The notes: a model not told the origin generated them from the sequence alone. Positions 1 through 9,312 are shown, counted from the first letter of the stretch. The stretch is 64,000 nucleotides of DNA from Bradyrhizobium vignae (GCF_004114425.1 NZ_RDQF01000027.1:24804-88803); one strand, 5' to 3'. A program made the numbers and translations.

Positions 1-2253
1 AATGACATCGCGGCCGAGGTCAGTCAGCCCGTTGAAGGCAGGTGTAGGGATGAAAGGCTCCTTGTCGCCGAACGCAAGGAAGATCGGCGCCTTGATCTGG
101 ATAACCCGCTCATAGAGATTCTTCGGATCATCCTGCTGGAGTTCGGCACCGATGGTGTAGATGTCGAAGATGAAGACGTTGCACCATTGATCGAGCTCCT
201 TGGGGTTGCCTTTGGTGAGTCCAACGCGCTGCTCGGTGTGGAAGCGGGCATACTCGCTGTCACTGAAGAAGTAGCCGCTTTTGGCTGCCGAGACCACGCC
301 AGTGTCGGGGTCCCGCTTCTTGAAATAGAAGAAGTCGCGGATGTTTTGCTCGTCGCGCGCCTTCTCCGCTGCGAGAATGCCGGTCTGATCCCAGATCTGT
401 TTCCACTTATCGAAGTCGCGGCCGAGGGTCGGATCGAACAGCGGCGCCTTCTTGTCCTTGGCGATGGTGATCTCGCGCGGATATTCCTCGAGACCGGACG
501 GCGCTTCCAGGGCTAGGCCTTGCACCGCATCCGGCCAGGTCAGCGCGTAGCCCATCACGAACTGACCGCCGAGCGAATGGCCGAGATAATAGGCCTTCTT
601 GACGCCGAGCTGGTTGACGACGAGGTCGTAGATCACCTCACGCATGTCCTGCATTGTCCGCGCCGGGCTCTTGTCGAGATTGCCGGGCCCGGACATGCCG
701 TAATGCGGCAGGTCCGGCACGATGACGCGAAGACCGCTGCGCAGGGCGTACTGCATGATGTTGCCGTAATGGCCGCCGAATGCGCCCTTGCCATGGATGA
801 TGACGAGCACCTTCGGGTCCTTGTCGGTCCCAGCATACTCGTCCATGTAGCCGATTTCCCAGGAGTTGCCGCGCTTGTCCTTGGCGTCGGCGAATTTGAC
901 CGGATAGGGATAGGTCACATACGCCTTCCAGAACGACTTCTTCGGATCGATATTGTCGGCAACATTGGGCGCACGATAATTTTTGTCGACGAATTTCTGA
1001 GCGCGATCGAGTGCCGCCACGTCGTCCATGAAGGCGACGAACTTCGGGTCGTTCTTGCGCTGATTGATGATCGGGAACACGCCGTAATGGGCGACCGGGC
1101 TTTCCTGTGCGATCAGGTCCGCGCCCGGCACGCGGTCGACGGCCTTCTGCGCCAGCTTGAAATTCAGCCAGAGATCATTGGTGATGTGCATCACCAGCGT
1201 GCGGGCCTGGATACGACCGAGATAAGCATTGATGTTGTGTGTCTCGCCGACTCGATTGCGCCAGACGAGGTCGACCGCATCATAAAGCTTGGCGCGGTTG
1301 GTGACGTTCAAGCCTGCCTTCTCGTTCGGCGGGTCCCAGTAGAAAATCTCGGGCTGCACCGCGGACCAGTTCTGACTCGTGCGGAAGGCAAAATCGTAAC
1401 CCGTCATTCCGAGGATCGACCAGCCGAACGCAAGGCCCGGCACCGGGTGCTTCTCCTTGGGCAGTTTATAGTAATCGCCGTTGGTGGACTGCCAGACGGG
1501 ATCGGATTGGATTGCCGCCGTCATCATCTGGAAGGTCCAGTTGCCGACGGGGTCCTCGCCATCCGACTGCGTGGTGCCGCCGATCGGCATCAGGGCGTTG
1601 ATATATTCCGGGTGCATCACGCCCCAGACGTAAGTCTGCGTGCCGCCCATGGAGACGCCGGTGACCAGCGCGACGCGCGCAACCTTGAGCTCGTCGCGCA
1701 GCAGGCGGTAATTGGCCTGCACCATGTCGTAGTAGCTGTACTGCGGAAACCTGATTCCGAGACCATCCGACGGCTTGCTCGCTCCCCAGGTGCCGAGCGG
1801 ATCGACCATGATCACGTAATAGCGGTCGGTGTCGATGGGGCGGCCGGGTCCGATGATCGGCACGCCGCCTGATAGCGCCGCGCCCTTGACCCATTGCTCG
1901 TACATATCAGTGGAATCGCCAGAGTAGTAGGAGTTGATAACGATGGCATTGGTGATCTCGCCGGCTGCATTGCGCCGGGCGTTTCCGATGGCGATATAGG
2001 CCGTGTGCAGCTTGCCCGCGCCCAACGACTCAAGGGTGACGCCCCCCTCGCCGCCGTTCTCCCATTTCGAGGGATCGGACAGGTCGTACTTGCCGCCGAG
2101 GCGGAAGTTGGCAAGCTCGTAGGTTTTCTTCAACCCGTCATGCTGCACCTGCGACGAACGTCGCGTGAAGGGTTGTGCGACTGCGAGCGCAGTGCCGACC
2201 AGCAGCAGGACCAGACTGATCAAGCTGCGCTTGACGATATCCCTCGCGGTCAT
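1..2253 (-). CDS. Secreted tandem alpha/beta hydrolase (two hydrolase domains, 3' end outside window)
   Basis: The frame is open from an ATG at 2253 to the left edge, giving 751 codons with no stop. The first ~28 residues form a signal peptide (basic start, then a Leu/Val-rich core, ending near AVAQP), so it should be periplasmic. Two hydrolase modules follow. The N-terminal one resembles homoserine acetyltransferase-type folds and has a nucleophile elbow G-V-S-M-G-G (Ser201). The C-terminal one has HGKG, then G-H-S-L-G-G (Ser560). The substrate is unknown; ester or lactone hydrolysis is the family expectation. It diverges from another hydrolase gene across a FixK-type box 65 bp upstream. The tandem arrangement is read directly from the translation; the function is inference. 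Confidence 0.85.
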   Translation of the reverse strand, partial: MTARDIVKRSLISLVLLLVGTALAVAQPFTRRSSQVQHDGLKKTYELANFRLGGKYDLSDPSKWENGGEGGVTLESLGAGKLHTAYIAIGNARRNAAGEITNAIVINSYYSGDSTDMYEQWVKGAALSGGVPIIGPGRPIDTDRYYVIMVDPLGTWGASKPSDGLGIRFPQYSYYDMVQANYRLLRDELKVARVALVTGVSMGGTQTYVWGVMHPEYINALMPIGGTTQSDGEDPVGNWTFQMMTAAIQSDPVWQSTNGDYYKLPKEKHPVPGLAFGWSILGMTGYDFAFRTSQNWSAVQPEIFYWDPPNEKAGLNVTNRAKLYDAVDLVWRNRVGETHNINAYLGRIQARTLVMHITNDLWLNFKLAQKAVDRVPGADLIAQESPVAHYGVFPIINQRKNDPKFVAFMDDVAALDRAQKFVDKNYRAPNVADNIDPKKSFWKAYVTYPYPVKFADAKDKRGNSWEIGYMDEYAGTDKDPKVLVIIHGKGAFGGHYGNIMQYALRSGLRVIVPDLPHYGMSGPGNLDKSPARTMQDMREVIYDLVVNQLGVKKAYYLGHSLGGQFVMGYALTWPDAVQGLALEAPSGLEEYPREITIAKDKKAPLFDPTLGRDFDKWKQIWDQTGILAAEKARDEQNIRDFFYFKKRDPDTGVVSAAKSGYFFSDSEYARFHTEQRVGLTKGNPKELDQWCNVFIFDIYTIGAELQQDDPKNLYERVIQIKAPIFLAFGDKEPFIPTPAFNGLTDLGRDVI

Positions 2254-2311
2254 GGCGGAGTCCTCCCTGGCGTATTTTGGCGACACGCTAGGCAGGACGA
2301 CCGGGCGAGCT

Positions 2312-2325
2312 TTGATCTAACTCAA
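2312..2325. promoter_or_regulatory. FixK/FNR-type box, shared divergent promoter
   Basis: TTGATCTAACTCAA matches the TTGAT-N4-ATCAA type with one mismatch in the right half. Its centre (2318.5) is 65.5 bp from the start of the leftward tandem hydrolase gene and also 65.5 bp from the chosen start of the rightward hydrolase, so one site could activate both. Confidence 0.7.
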
Positions 2326-2383
2326 CGGAATGTGCTTGCCGACGTTGAGGATCGCGCGATCGAAATCGCCGCCGGCCAGCGTA

Positions 2384-3310
2384 ATGCCTTTCCTCAGTCA
2401 TGGGTCATACCGGGTCCGCTATGAGCTCGACGGGCCGGCGGGCGCGCCGGCCTATGTCCTGGTGAACGGGCTGACGCAATATTCCGAGCTTTGGGGCGCA
2501 TACCGCGAGGCCCTGCTGGCGCGCGGCTTTCGCGTTGCCACCTTCGACCTGCTCGGCCAGGGTGCCTCCGACAAGCCGACGCTGTTCATCAGCCAGGACG
2601 ACCAGGTCGCCGCGCTGGGCCTCCTGATCGGCGAGCTCGGCAACGGCCCAATCTTCCTGAGCGGCATCAGCTTCGGCGGCCTGATTGCACTGCGCTATGC
2701 TATCGCGCATGGCGAACGGCTGTCCGGCCTGGTGCCGATGAGCTGCTTCGCCGAGCTCACGCCGCAGCTTCTGCTGCTCGGCAATGCGCTGCGGACCGGG
2801 CTGATCCTTGGCGGCACAAGTTACCTCCAGGACCTGCTGCTGCCGATGAATCTGTCCGACCAATGGCTGAAGCCGCTGCTGGACAAGCTCGACAGCGTCA
2901 AGCGGCAGGGCTGGCTGGTCAATGATGTCTACGCGCTCCAGAACCTGATGGAGTCCTTCCTGGATTTCCAGCCGCTCACGCCGCGCCTGTCCGCGATCTC
3001 GGTTCCGACCATGATCCTGAATGGCGAGTTCGACTTTCTGACCCCGCGCGCTCTGCACGACACCTTGCGTGTCGAGATTCCGGACAGTTCATTGGTGATC
3101 ATTCCCAAGGCCTACCACGCCTTCACGCTGGAGAAGGGCGCGCTCACGGCCGATCTGCTGGCGCGCTTTGCCGAGGAGGTGCTGGCCGGCCGCTGGCAAG
3201 GCAATCAGGCGGTCTGGGTGGCGCCGGACCAGCCCGGCGGCGAGCTCACGCCGTTTCCGGCCGGCTACGATCATCTGCGCGCCATCCCGGTCAAGCGAGC
3301 GCTGCCATGA
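2384..3310 (+). CDS. Alpha/beta hydrolase
   Basis: A cytosolic alpha/beta hydrolase of 308 aa if the ATG at 2384 is used; an upstream ATG at 2330 would add 18 residues that lack hydrolase character and sit almost on the regulatory box. Visible motifs are LVNGLTQ (oxyanion region), G-I-S-F-G-G (nucleophile Ser), an Asp in the strand ending GEFDF, and His in KAYHAF near the C-terminus: a complete catalytic triad. No signal peptide. The next gene overlaps its stop codon (ATGA), so the two are co-translated. The substrate cannot be told from sequence; relatives cleave esters or act near PHB/acyl metabolism. Confidence 0.8.
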   Translation: MPFLSHGSYRVRYELDGPAGAPAYVLVNGLTQYSELWGAYREALLARGFRVATFDLLGQGASDKPTLFISQDDQVAALGLLIGELGNGPIFLSGISFGGLIALRYAIAHGERLSGLVPMSCFAELTPQLLLLGNALRTGLILGGTSYLQDLLLPMNLSDQWLKPLLDKLDSVKRQGWLVNDVYALQNLMESFLDFQPLTPRLSAISVPTMILNGEFDFLTPRALHDTLRVEIPDSSLVIIPKAYHAFTLEKGALTADLLARFAEEVLAGRWQGNQAVWVAPDQPGGELTPFPAGYDHLRAIPVKRALP

Positions 3311-3906
3311 GCGACTTCCTCGGTCCCGTCGAGCCGGACGGCCGCATTCCACCGTACCAGCAGACGCGGGTCGCAGCATTCCTGATCTCGGCGCACGGCG
3401 CCCTCGCGCGGCAATTCGCCTTCACGCTGCCGGCGCGGCTCGACGCGGCATGGCAGACCGAGTTGAACGCGCAATTCTATCGCGAGGCCGAGATCGTCTC
3501 ACTGCTGCTGCGCGCCACATCCTGGGGGCTGGATCTATCCCTGGGCTACATGGTCGCGTCCTGGGAGACGGCCTGGGCGCCTGCGCCGATCGACGGGATC
3601 GCAGACCCTCACCTTAACCAGGCGGTACACCTCGCAACGCTAGCCCACGCCGTGCATGCCGGCATCCGGCCGGCTGCGCTGCTACCGCTCGAGGCCAATG
3701 CGCAGGATCCCTTTGTCATGGCGCTGCGCCGGATCGAATTCGAGAGCGGCCGGCTGTTGCAGGCCCAGATTCTGTTTCTCAAGGGCACAGATCTTGCGCA
3801 GCATCGCGATGCGGTAAGTGCGGCGCTCGAGCAGCGTCACGCCGGCGTCCGCAAGCTCTGGCGCGAATTGCTCGAGAGCATCGGCATCGGCGCACCAGCG
3901 GCGTGA
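3307..3906 (+). CDS. Hypothetical protein coupled to the hydrolase
   Basis: 199 aa, starting in a 4-bp overlap with the preceding hydrolase stop, which indicates translational coupling. I do not recognise the family. The protein is rich in Ala and Leu, appears mostly helical, has no clear signal peptide and no obvious catalytic motif; Trp and Tyr cluster around residues 70-95. It ends 18 bp before the convergent fabI stop. The context suggests a helper for the hydrolase, but that is only inference. Confidence 0.65.
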   Translation: MSDFLGPVEPDGRIPPYQQTRVAAFLISAHGALARQFAFTLPARLDAAWQTELNAQFYREAEIVSLLLRATSWGLDLSLGYMVASWETAWAPAPIDGIADPHLNQAVHLATLAHAVHAGIRPAALLPLEANAQDPFVMALRRIEFESGRLLQAQILFLKGTDLAQHRDAVSAALEQRHAGVRKLWRELLESIGIGAPAA

Positions 3907-3924
3907 CAACGCGCGATTGCGCGA

Positions 3925-4713
3925 TCAATCGATGATATGGTAGCCGCCGTCGATATAGAGCACGCCGCCGGTGATCAGCTTGGCGCCGTCGAGCGCGAGG
4001 AAGGCGGTGGCGTTCCCGACATCGTCGATGCTCACGAGGCTGCGCGAAGGCGCCTTGGACTGCGCCTTGTCCATCAGTTCGTCGAACTCCGGAATGCCTG
4101 AAGCCGCGCGGGTTGCAAGCGGTCCCGGCGAGATCGCGTGCACGCGGATCCCCTTCGGACCCAGTTCGGCGGCAGCGTAGCGAACCGAGGCTTCGAGCGC
4201 GGCCTTGGCGACACCCATGATGTTGTAGTTCTCCACCACCATCTGACTGCCGTAATAGGTCATCGTGAACAGCGCGCCCCCGTTCTTCATCAGCGGCTCG
4301 GCGAGATGCGCCATGCGCAGGAACGACCAGCAGGAGACGTCCATGGTCTTGAGGAAGCCGTCACGGCCGACATCGACGACCCGGCCGTGCAACGCCTCCT
4401 TGGGCGAGAACGCAATGGAATGAAGCAGGAAATCGAGCTGGCCCCACTCCGACTTGATGCGCTCGAACACCGCTTCGGTCTGGCCTTCGACCATGACGTC
4501 GAGCGGCATGAATATCGGTGCTTCCAGCGCCTGCGCCAGCGGCTCGACGTGCTTCTTGGCGCGGTCGTTCAGATAGGTGACGGCGAGATCGGCGCCGAGC
4601 GCCCGGAATGCCCTGGCGCAGCCCCAGGCGATCGACTGGTCGTTGGCGATGCCGACAACGAGCCCCTTCTTCCCCTTCAGGGCGACCTTGCTGTCCGGAA
4701 ATGCTGGGATCAT
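3925..4713 (-). CDS. fabI: Enoyl-[acyl-carrier-protein] reductase (NADH) FabI
   Basis: 262 aa, the usual FabI length. FabI reduces trans-2-enoyl-ACP in the last step of each fatty-acid elongation cycle. The N-terminal cofactor loop GIANDQSIAWG (residues 21-31) and the catalytic Tyr163-X6-Lys170 in YNIMGVAK are present, with a further Tyr at 153, matching the FabI Tyr/Tyr/Lys arrangement. It is the last gene of the DUF3141-pta-ackA-fabI operon and overlaps the ackA stop by 4 bp. A housekeeping fabI usually sits elsewhere, so this is probably a second copy serving low-oxygen growth; that is inference from the upstream FixK box. Confidence 0.92.
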   Translation of the reverse strand: MIPAFPDSKVALKGKKGLVVGIANDQSIAWGCARAFRALGADLAVTYLNDRAKKHVEPLAQALEAPIFMPLDVMVEGQTEAVFERIKSEWGQLDFLLHSIAFSPKEALHGRVVDVGRDGFLKTMDVSCWSFLRMAHLAEPLMKNGGALFTMTYYGSQMVVENYNIMGVAKAALEASVRYAAAELGPKGIRVHAISPGPLATRAASGIPEFDELMDKAQSKAPSRSLVSIDDVGNATAFLALDGAKLITGGVLYIDGGYHIID

Positions 4714-5933
4714 GACACCCTCTCATGTCTGGAGTTTGGCGAGTGGCCGTTCATCAGAAGCGCCAGCGTATGCTGCGCGATCATCAGCTCCTCGTCGGTC
4801 GGCACGACGTAGACGGGGATACGACTTGTCGCCGCCGAGATCAGCCGCGCATGGCGCGCATTCTCGGCCGTATCGAGCATCACGCCGAGCCAGCCGAGCT
4901 GCTCCGCCACGCAGCCACGGATACTGCTCGAATTCTCGCCGATACCGGCGGTGAAAACAAAGGCGTCGAGACCCTGGAGTGCCGCGGCGAGCATGCCGGC
5001 ATTGAGGCCGATGCGATAGACGAAATAGTCCAGCGCCAGCTTGGCTTGCGGGTCGGTGCTTGCCTCCAGCTCGCGCATGTCGTTGCTAACGCCGGAGAGT
5101 CCTTTCAAGCCGCAGTCGCGATAGAGCAAATCCTGCACCTTGGAAGCCGTCATCCCCTTCTCGGAGATCAGGTACAGCACGACGCCGGGATCGAGCTGGC
5201 CTGGACGCGTGCCCATCGGCAGTCCGTCGAGCGCGGTGAATCCCATGGTGCTCTCGACACTCAGTCCGTCCTTCATGGCGCACATCGAGGCGCCGCTGCC
5301 GAGATGGGCGACGATCACCCTGCGCTTTGCGATGTCTGGCGCGATCTGCAGCAGGGTCCTGGAGATGTACTCATAGGACAGGCCGTGAAAGCCGTAGCGC
5401 CGCACGCCTTCGGCGTGGAGCTGGTGGGGGATGGCGTAATGATCGGCCAGCGAACCGTGCGCGCGGTGAAACGCGGTGTCGAAGCACGCGACCTGCGGCA
5501 CCGCGGGGAAATTGGTCAGGATCGAGCGGATCGGCGCGAGATTGTGCGGCTGATGCAGCGGAGCCAGCGCGATGAAGCGCTCCAGCCGCGCCACTACGCC
5601 ATGATCGACCAGGACCGGTCGTTCATAATCCGGCCCGCCATGGACGACGCGATGCCCGACCGCCATCGGATGGATGCGCACCTCGTTCCGCAGCCATTCG
5701 CCCGCAACGTTCATTGCTGCTGGAACGTCTGGGATCGTTTCGATCGGATAGGCTCGGTCTGCAATGGGGTCGTTGCCCGCCCTGCTCGCCCGCAAGCGCG
5801 GCCGGCTGCCGATGCCATCCACCTGTCCCTTGATCAGGCGGCGCAGCATGCCCTCACCCTCGACCGCAAAGACCTGGAACTTGACGCTCGACGAGCCGGC
5901 GTTGACGACAAGGATGCTGTCCATGGCGGTCAC
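4710..5933 (-). CDS. ackA: Acetate kinase
   Basis: 407 aa, typical for AckA, which converts acetyl phosphate and ADP to acetate and ATP. Signature segments are present: LVVNAGSSSVKF at the N-terminus, RVVHGG, HLGSGAS, the GTRPGQLDPG loop, and FTAGIGENSS near the C-terminus. It overlaps pta upstream and fabI downstream by 4 bp each, so translation is coupled along the operon. Together with Pta it gives substrate-level ATP from acetyl-CoA, which fits the FixK-type box in front of the operon. Confidence 0.95.
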   Translation of the reverse strand: MTAMDSILVVNAGSSSVKFQVFAVEGEGMLRRLIKGQVDGIGSRPRLRASRAGNDPIADRAYPIETIPDVPAAMNVAGEWLRNEVRIHPMAVGHRVVHGGPDYERPVLVDHGVVARLERFIALAPLHQPHNLAPIRSILTNFPAVPQVACFDTAFHRAHGSLADHYAIPHQLHAEGVRRYGFHGLSYEYISRTLLQIAPDIAKRRVIVAHLGSGASMCAMKDGLSVESTMGFTALDGLPMGTRPGQLDPGVVLYLISEKGMTASKVQDLLYRDCGLKGLSGVSNDMRELEASTDPQAKLALDYFVYRIGLNAGMLAAALQGLDAFVFTAGIGENSSSIRGCVAEQLGWLGVMLDTAENARHARLISAATSRIPVYVVPTDEELMIAQHTLALLMNGHSPNSRHERVS

Positions 5934-6892
5934 GCCGAAACTGCCGGCGCCTTCTGGCGCCGGGCATGAGCATAGAGCGCAGCGACGGCGCAGGACGCCA
6001 TCCGCGCCCGCGGAGTGTCGGCGCGCGAGGTCAAGACAACAGGCACGCGCGCGCCGAGCACGATGCCAGCGCCGTCGGCCTTGGCGAAATAAGCAAGATT
6101 CTTGGCGAGCATGTTGCCCGCCTCGAGGTCCGGCACGACCAGTATCTGAGCGCGGCCGGCGACCTCGGACTTGATGCCCTTGATCCGCGCCGATTCGAGG
6201 TCGATCGCGTTGTCGAACGCCAGCGGCCCGTCGAGCACGCCCCCGGTGATCTGGCCGCGATCCGCCATCTTGCAGAGCGCCGCGGCCTCGATCGTGGACG
6301 GAATTTTCGACGTGACCGTTTCAACTGCGGAAAGGATGGCCACCCGCGGCGACTTGCCGAAGCCCGCCTGATTGTAGAGGTCGATCGCGTTCTGAATGAT
6401 GTCCCGCTTGGCGTCCAGATCGGGGAAGATGTTGATGGCGGCGTCAGTGACGAAGATCGTCTCGGCGTAGGCCGGTACATCCATGACGAAAACGTGGCTG
6501 ATGCGCCGATCGGTCCGCAATCCCCCAACCTTGGCCGTGACAGCTCGCATCAGCTCGTCGGTGTGAAGGCTGCCCTTCATGAGCAATTCGCCGCGCGCGG
6601 CATGGATCAATTCGACGCCCTTCGCGGCGGCATCGTCACTGTGTGCGGCATCCACGATCTCATAACCCGAGATGTCCAGGCCGAACCTGGCAGCCGTATC
6701 CCTGATCTTGCGCTCCGATCCGACCAGGAGCGGCCGGATGATGCCGGCAGACGCGCTGTCGACGGCACCTCGCAAGGATGTCTCATCGCAGGGATGCACC
6801 ACGACAGTCGGCGTCGGCGGGATTGCCTTGGCCGCGGCGATCAGGCGATCATACTTGCTGGGAGACTGCGTTGCCGTCGCATCTGCTGACAT
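5930..6892 (-). CDS. pta: Phosphate acetyl/butyryltransferase
   Basis: 320 aa, a single catalytic domain of the PTA_PTB family without the N-terminal DRTGG region of long Pta proteins. It transfers the acyl group of acetyl-CoA (or butyryl-CoA) to phosphate. Typical segments are the MKGSLHTDELM stretch, FVTDAAINIFPDLDAK, the VAILSAVETV region and GPLAFDNAID. It overlaps ackA by 4 bp and follows the DUF3141 gene by about 30 bp. Whether acetyl or butyryl is preferred cannot be decided from sequence, but pairing with AckA favours acetyl. Confidence 0.92.
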   Translation of the reverse strand: MSADATATQSPSKYDRLIAAAKAIPPTPTVVVHPCDETSLRGAVDSASAGIIRPLLVGSERKIRDTAARFGLDISGYEIVDAAHSDDAAAKGVELIHAARGELLMKGSLHTDELMRAVTAKVGGLRTDRRISHVFVMDVPAYAETIFVTDAAINIFPDLDAKRDIIQNAIDLYNQAGFGKSPRVAILSAVETVTSKIPSTIEAAALCKMADRGQITGGVLDGPLAFDNAIDLESARIKGIKSEVAGRAQILVVPDLEAGNMLAKNLAYFAKADGAGIVLGARVPVVLTSRADTPRARMASCAVAALYAHARRQKAPAVSA

Positions 6893-6921
6893 GATGTCGC
6901 TCCCGATCCTTACAACTCGCG

Positions 6922-9150
6922 TTACGACGCCTTCGCCTTGGGATCGAAAGGAGCGACGTTCGACGCCCTTTCGGAACCTTCCGCGGTGTCGAGGCCAAAC
7001 AGGCCGGCGATCTGCCGCAGCCGGTTTGCGCGCTCGCCCGTGACATCCGCACTGGCCGAAAGCACCTGCTCGATCGCTTCAAATGCTGCACGACGAACGT
7101 GCATGTCTTCAGGCAGCAATTTCGGTATTGCGGCGAGCGCCCATTCTCGATCGAGCAACAGCATAAAGAACTGCTCGCGTACCAGCATCTTGAACTCGGC
7201 AAGAGACATGCGTGCGCCGCCATGATCCCGGCGGATCTGGCGCAGAGCCTCAATGCTGCGTTCGTCCACCATTCCCCGTGCCGACCCGACGTAGAGCAAA
7301 GCGCGCAGCGCCGCTTCACGGAGGCCGCCCTCACCGATCCGCGACTTCAGATCGGCAATGCGCTTCTCGAGCATGGTGCGATGCTCGGCGGACATCTCAC
7401 GCCGACGCGACGGCGTGGACGTCGGATCGATCCCGACGGCCGCCTGGAGCGTCGGGGACCCGTAGACGCTGAGGAACATCGCTTCGCTGAGCGCTTCCTG
7501 TGAATCGCGCCAGCTGTCGAGGGCGTGAACGACCTGCTTCGAGATCTGCTCCTGGAACGCCAGGAACGGATTGTCCGCAGCGACCGGCTTGCGCTCCTCG
7601 GCGGCCTTCTCGGCCAATAATTTTACCGTCGCCATGTAAGGATTCTGGCTGCTGAACAGCTCGTATTGCAGCCGCAGCGGATGCATGTTGTGAGCCCATT
7701 CCGCCATCTGCGGCGTCACCACGCGCTTGAGCCATGGCTGGACGAATTTCTGGTAAGCCGCCAGATTGATTTCCGAGATCCGCTTGGCTGTGGCAAAGCG
7801 TCGCTCGTCTTCGGGCGAATTGCCGCCCATGGCGCGGATGTCGTCGAGCGTCCGCGCTTCGCAGCGCATCACCCACTGGCCGACGACCAGATCCGAACTT
7901 GCGGTTTCCTCATCCTTCGCCTCGAATGTTGCTTCATAGAGCCCGGGCGGCAGAACGTCGATGAGGTCGATGTTGCTTGAAAATTCCGCGTGCTCCTTCT
8001 TGGCGACGCCGCCGGAGACGAAGATGCCGAGATGGCCGATACTCTTGTGCACGGTGTAGACGATGGTCTGGCCATAGGCCCTGATCTCATCGACATCGGC
8101 ATAGCAATCGAGGATCCAGTGCAGCGCCTGCTGCGGCGGCGTGATGTTGTCGCCCTCGGAGCAGAACACCACGATCGGGGATCTGATGTTGCGGAGATCA
8201 ACCTTCCGGCCATCGGACATTTCGATGTTGCCGGCGGCGAGATTGTTGCCGACGAACAGCTCATCGACGATGAACTGAATCTCCTCGGCGTTCAGGTTGA
8301 CGTGGCCGCCCCACCAACGCTCGAATTCAAGGTACCGCTCTGCCTCGGTGTCGACCTTGGAATAGACGTTGTACTGCTTGGTCCAGAGCGTATTCGAGGG
8401 GTTCTGGTTCTCGAAGTTCTGCACCAGCCATGCACCATCGAACTTACCGGCGCCGAGATCAGAGATCAGGGCCGTTAGCCAGCTTCCGCCCAAGAGCCCG
8501 CCCGAGTAGCGCATCGGATATTTTCCGTGCACGCCGGCCCAATAAGCCAGCGGCGCGCCGGCGATGATCAGCGGGCCGAACAGTTCGGGACGCAGCGAGG
8601 CCAGGATCATGACGGCCCATCCGGCCTGGCAATTGCCGATCACGCAGGGCTTGCCGTCGGCATCTGGGTGAAGGCTCATGACCTTTTCGATAAAGATGGC
8701 TTCGGCACGCGCGATGCGCTCGATGGTCTGACCGGGCATGGGGTCAGGCAGGAATCCGATGAAGTAGCAGGGATGACCTGCCTTCATCGCCACCCCGATC
8801 TCGCTATCCGCCTTGAAGCCGCCGATGCCGGGGCCGTGGCCCGCACGCGGATCGACCACGACGAACGGCCGCCGCTCCATATCGATCTCGACGTTGTCAG
8901 GCGGAACGATGCGCACCAGCGCGTAATTGACAGGTTCGGCGAGCTGGCGCCCGTCCATGATCAATTCGGCCGCGTATTGCAGAACATGCGGGGCGGTTTT
9001 CGCGACATGCTCCCTGTACTGATCCCCGCGCCGGCGCATGATATCCAGGAATAGGACACTGCGCTGTCCCGCATCGACCAGGTATTCGACTGCCGAGGCG
9101 ATCAGCCCCGACATGGGACCTCCCGGAAATTGTACCTTGTCCATGGACAT
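6922..9150 (-). CDS. DUF3141 protein, PhaC-like alpha/beta hydrolase with cysteine nucleophile
   Basis: 742 aa. An N-terminal hydrolase-fold half contains a lipase-box-like G-N-C-Q-A-G with Cys174 in the nucleophile place, as in polyhydroxyalkanoate synthases (G-x-C-x-x-G). An Asp in FCSEGDNITPP and a His in KSIGHLGIF complete a Cys/Asp/His set. The C-terminal ~350 residues are helical and look like a TerB-type or scaffold region. First gene of the operon with pta, ackA and fabI; a FixK-type box lies 62 bp upstream of the start. DUF3141 proteins have no assigned reaction; acyl-thioester chemistry is the natural guess given the neighbours. Confidence 0.88.
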   Translation of the reverse strand: MSMDKVQFPGGPMSGLIASAVEYLVDAGQRSVLFLDIMRRRGDQYREHVAKTAPHVLQYAAELIMDGRQLAEPVNYALVRIVPPDNVEIDMERRPFVVVDPRAGHGPGIGGFKADSEIGVAMKAGHPCYFIGFLPDPMPGQTIERIARAEAIFIEKVMSLHPDADGKPCVIGNCQAGWAVMILASLRPELFGPLIIAGAPLAYWAGVHGKYPMRYSGGLLGGSWLTALISDLGAGKFDGAWLVQNFENQNPSNTLWTKQYNVYSKVDTEAERYLEFERWWGGHVNLNAEEIQFIVDELFVGNNLAAGNIEMSDGRKVDLRNIRSPIVVFCSEGDNITPPQQALHWILDCYADVDEIRAYGQTIVYTVHKSIGHLGIFVSGGVAKKEHAEFSSNIDLIDVLPPGLYEATFEAKDEETASSDLVVGQWVMRCEARTLDDIRAMGGNSPEDERRFATAKRISEINLAAYQKFVQPWLKRVVTPQMAEWAHNMHPLRLQYELFSSQNPYMATVKLLAEKAAEERKPVAADNPFLAFQEQISKQVVHALDSWRDSQEALSEAMFLSVYGSPTLQAAVGIDPTSTPSRRREMSAEHRTMLEKRIADLKSRIGEGGLREAALRALLYVGSARGMVDERSIEALRQIRRDHGGARMSLAEFKMLVREQFFMLLLDREWALAAIPKLLPEDMHVRRAAFEAIEQVLSASADVTGERANRLRQIAGLFGLDTAEGSERASNVAPFDPKAKAS

Positions 9151-9205
9151 GTCCTCGACCTCTCCGTCGCTTTCGCCAATTGACGGCGCTGTGCGAGGAC
9201 GAACG

Positions 9206-9219
9206 TTGATCTAGGTCAA
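9206..9219. promoter_or_regulatory. FixK/FNR-type box upstream of the DUF3141-pta-ackA-fabI operon
   Basis: TTGATCTAGGTCAA, a near-perfect FixK/FNR palindrome. Centre 62.5 bp before the DUF3141 start; about 100 bp before the divergent acetyltransferase gene at 9313, so it more likely serves the leftward operon. Confidence 0.75.
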
Positions 9220-9312
9220 GATGATCTGCTCGCTTGGGAGGCGTTTATCCTGCATTATAAGGCGTGAGACGCGTCTGGTTTGAGCCGACGGCTTCGGACG
9301 AATGACATCGGC

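Noticed and set aside
520..1872. Long plus-strand open frame opposite the tandem hydrolase
   Set aside because: It is the antisense shadow of the 751-codon minus frame, which has a signal peptide and two catalytic elbows; the plus frame shows no family likeness.
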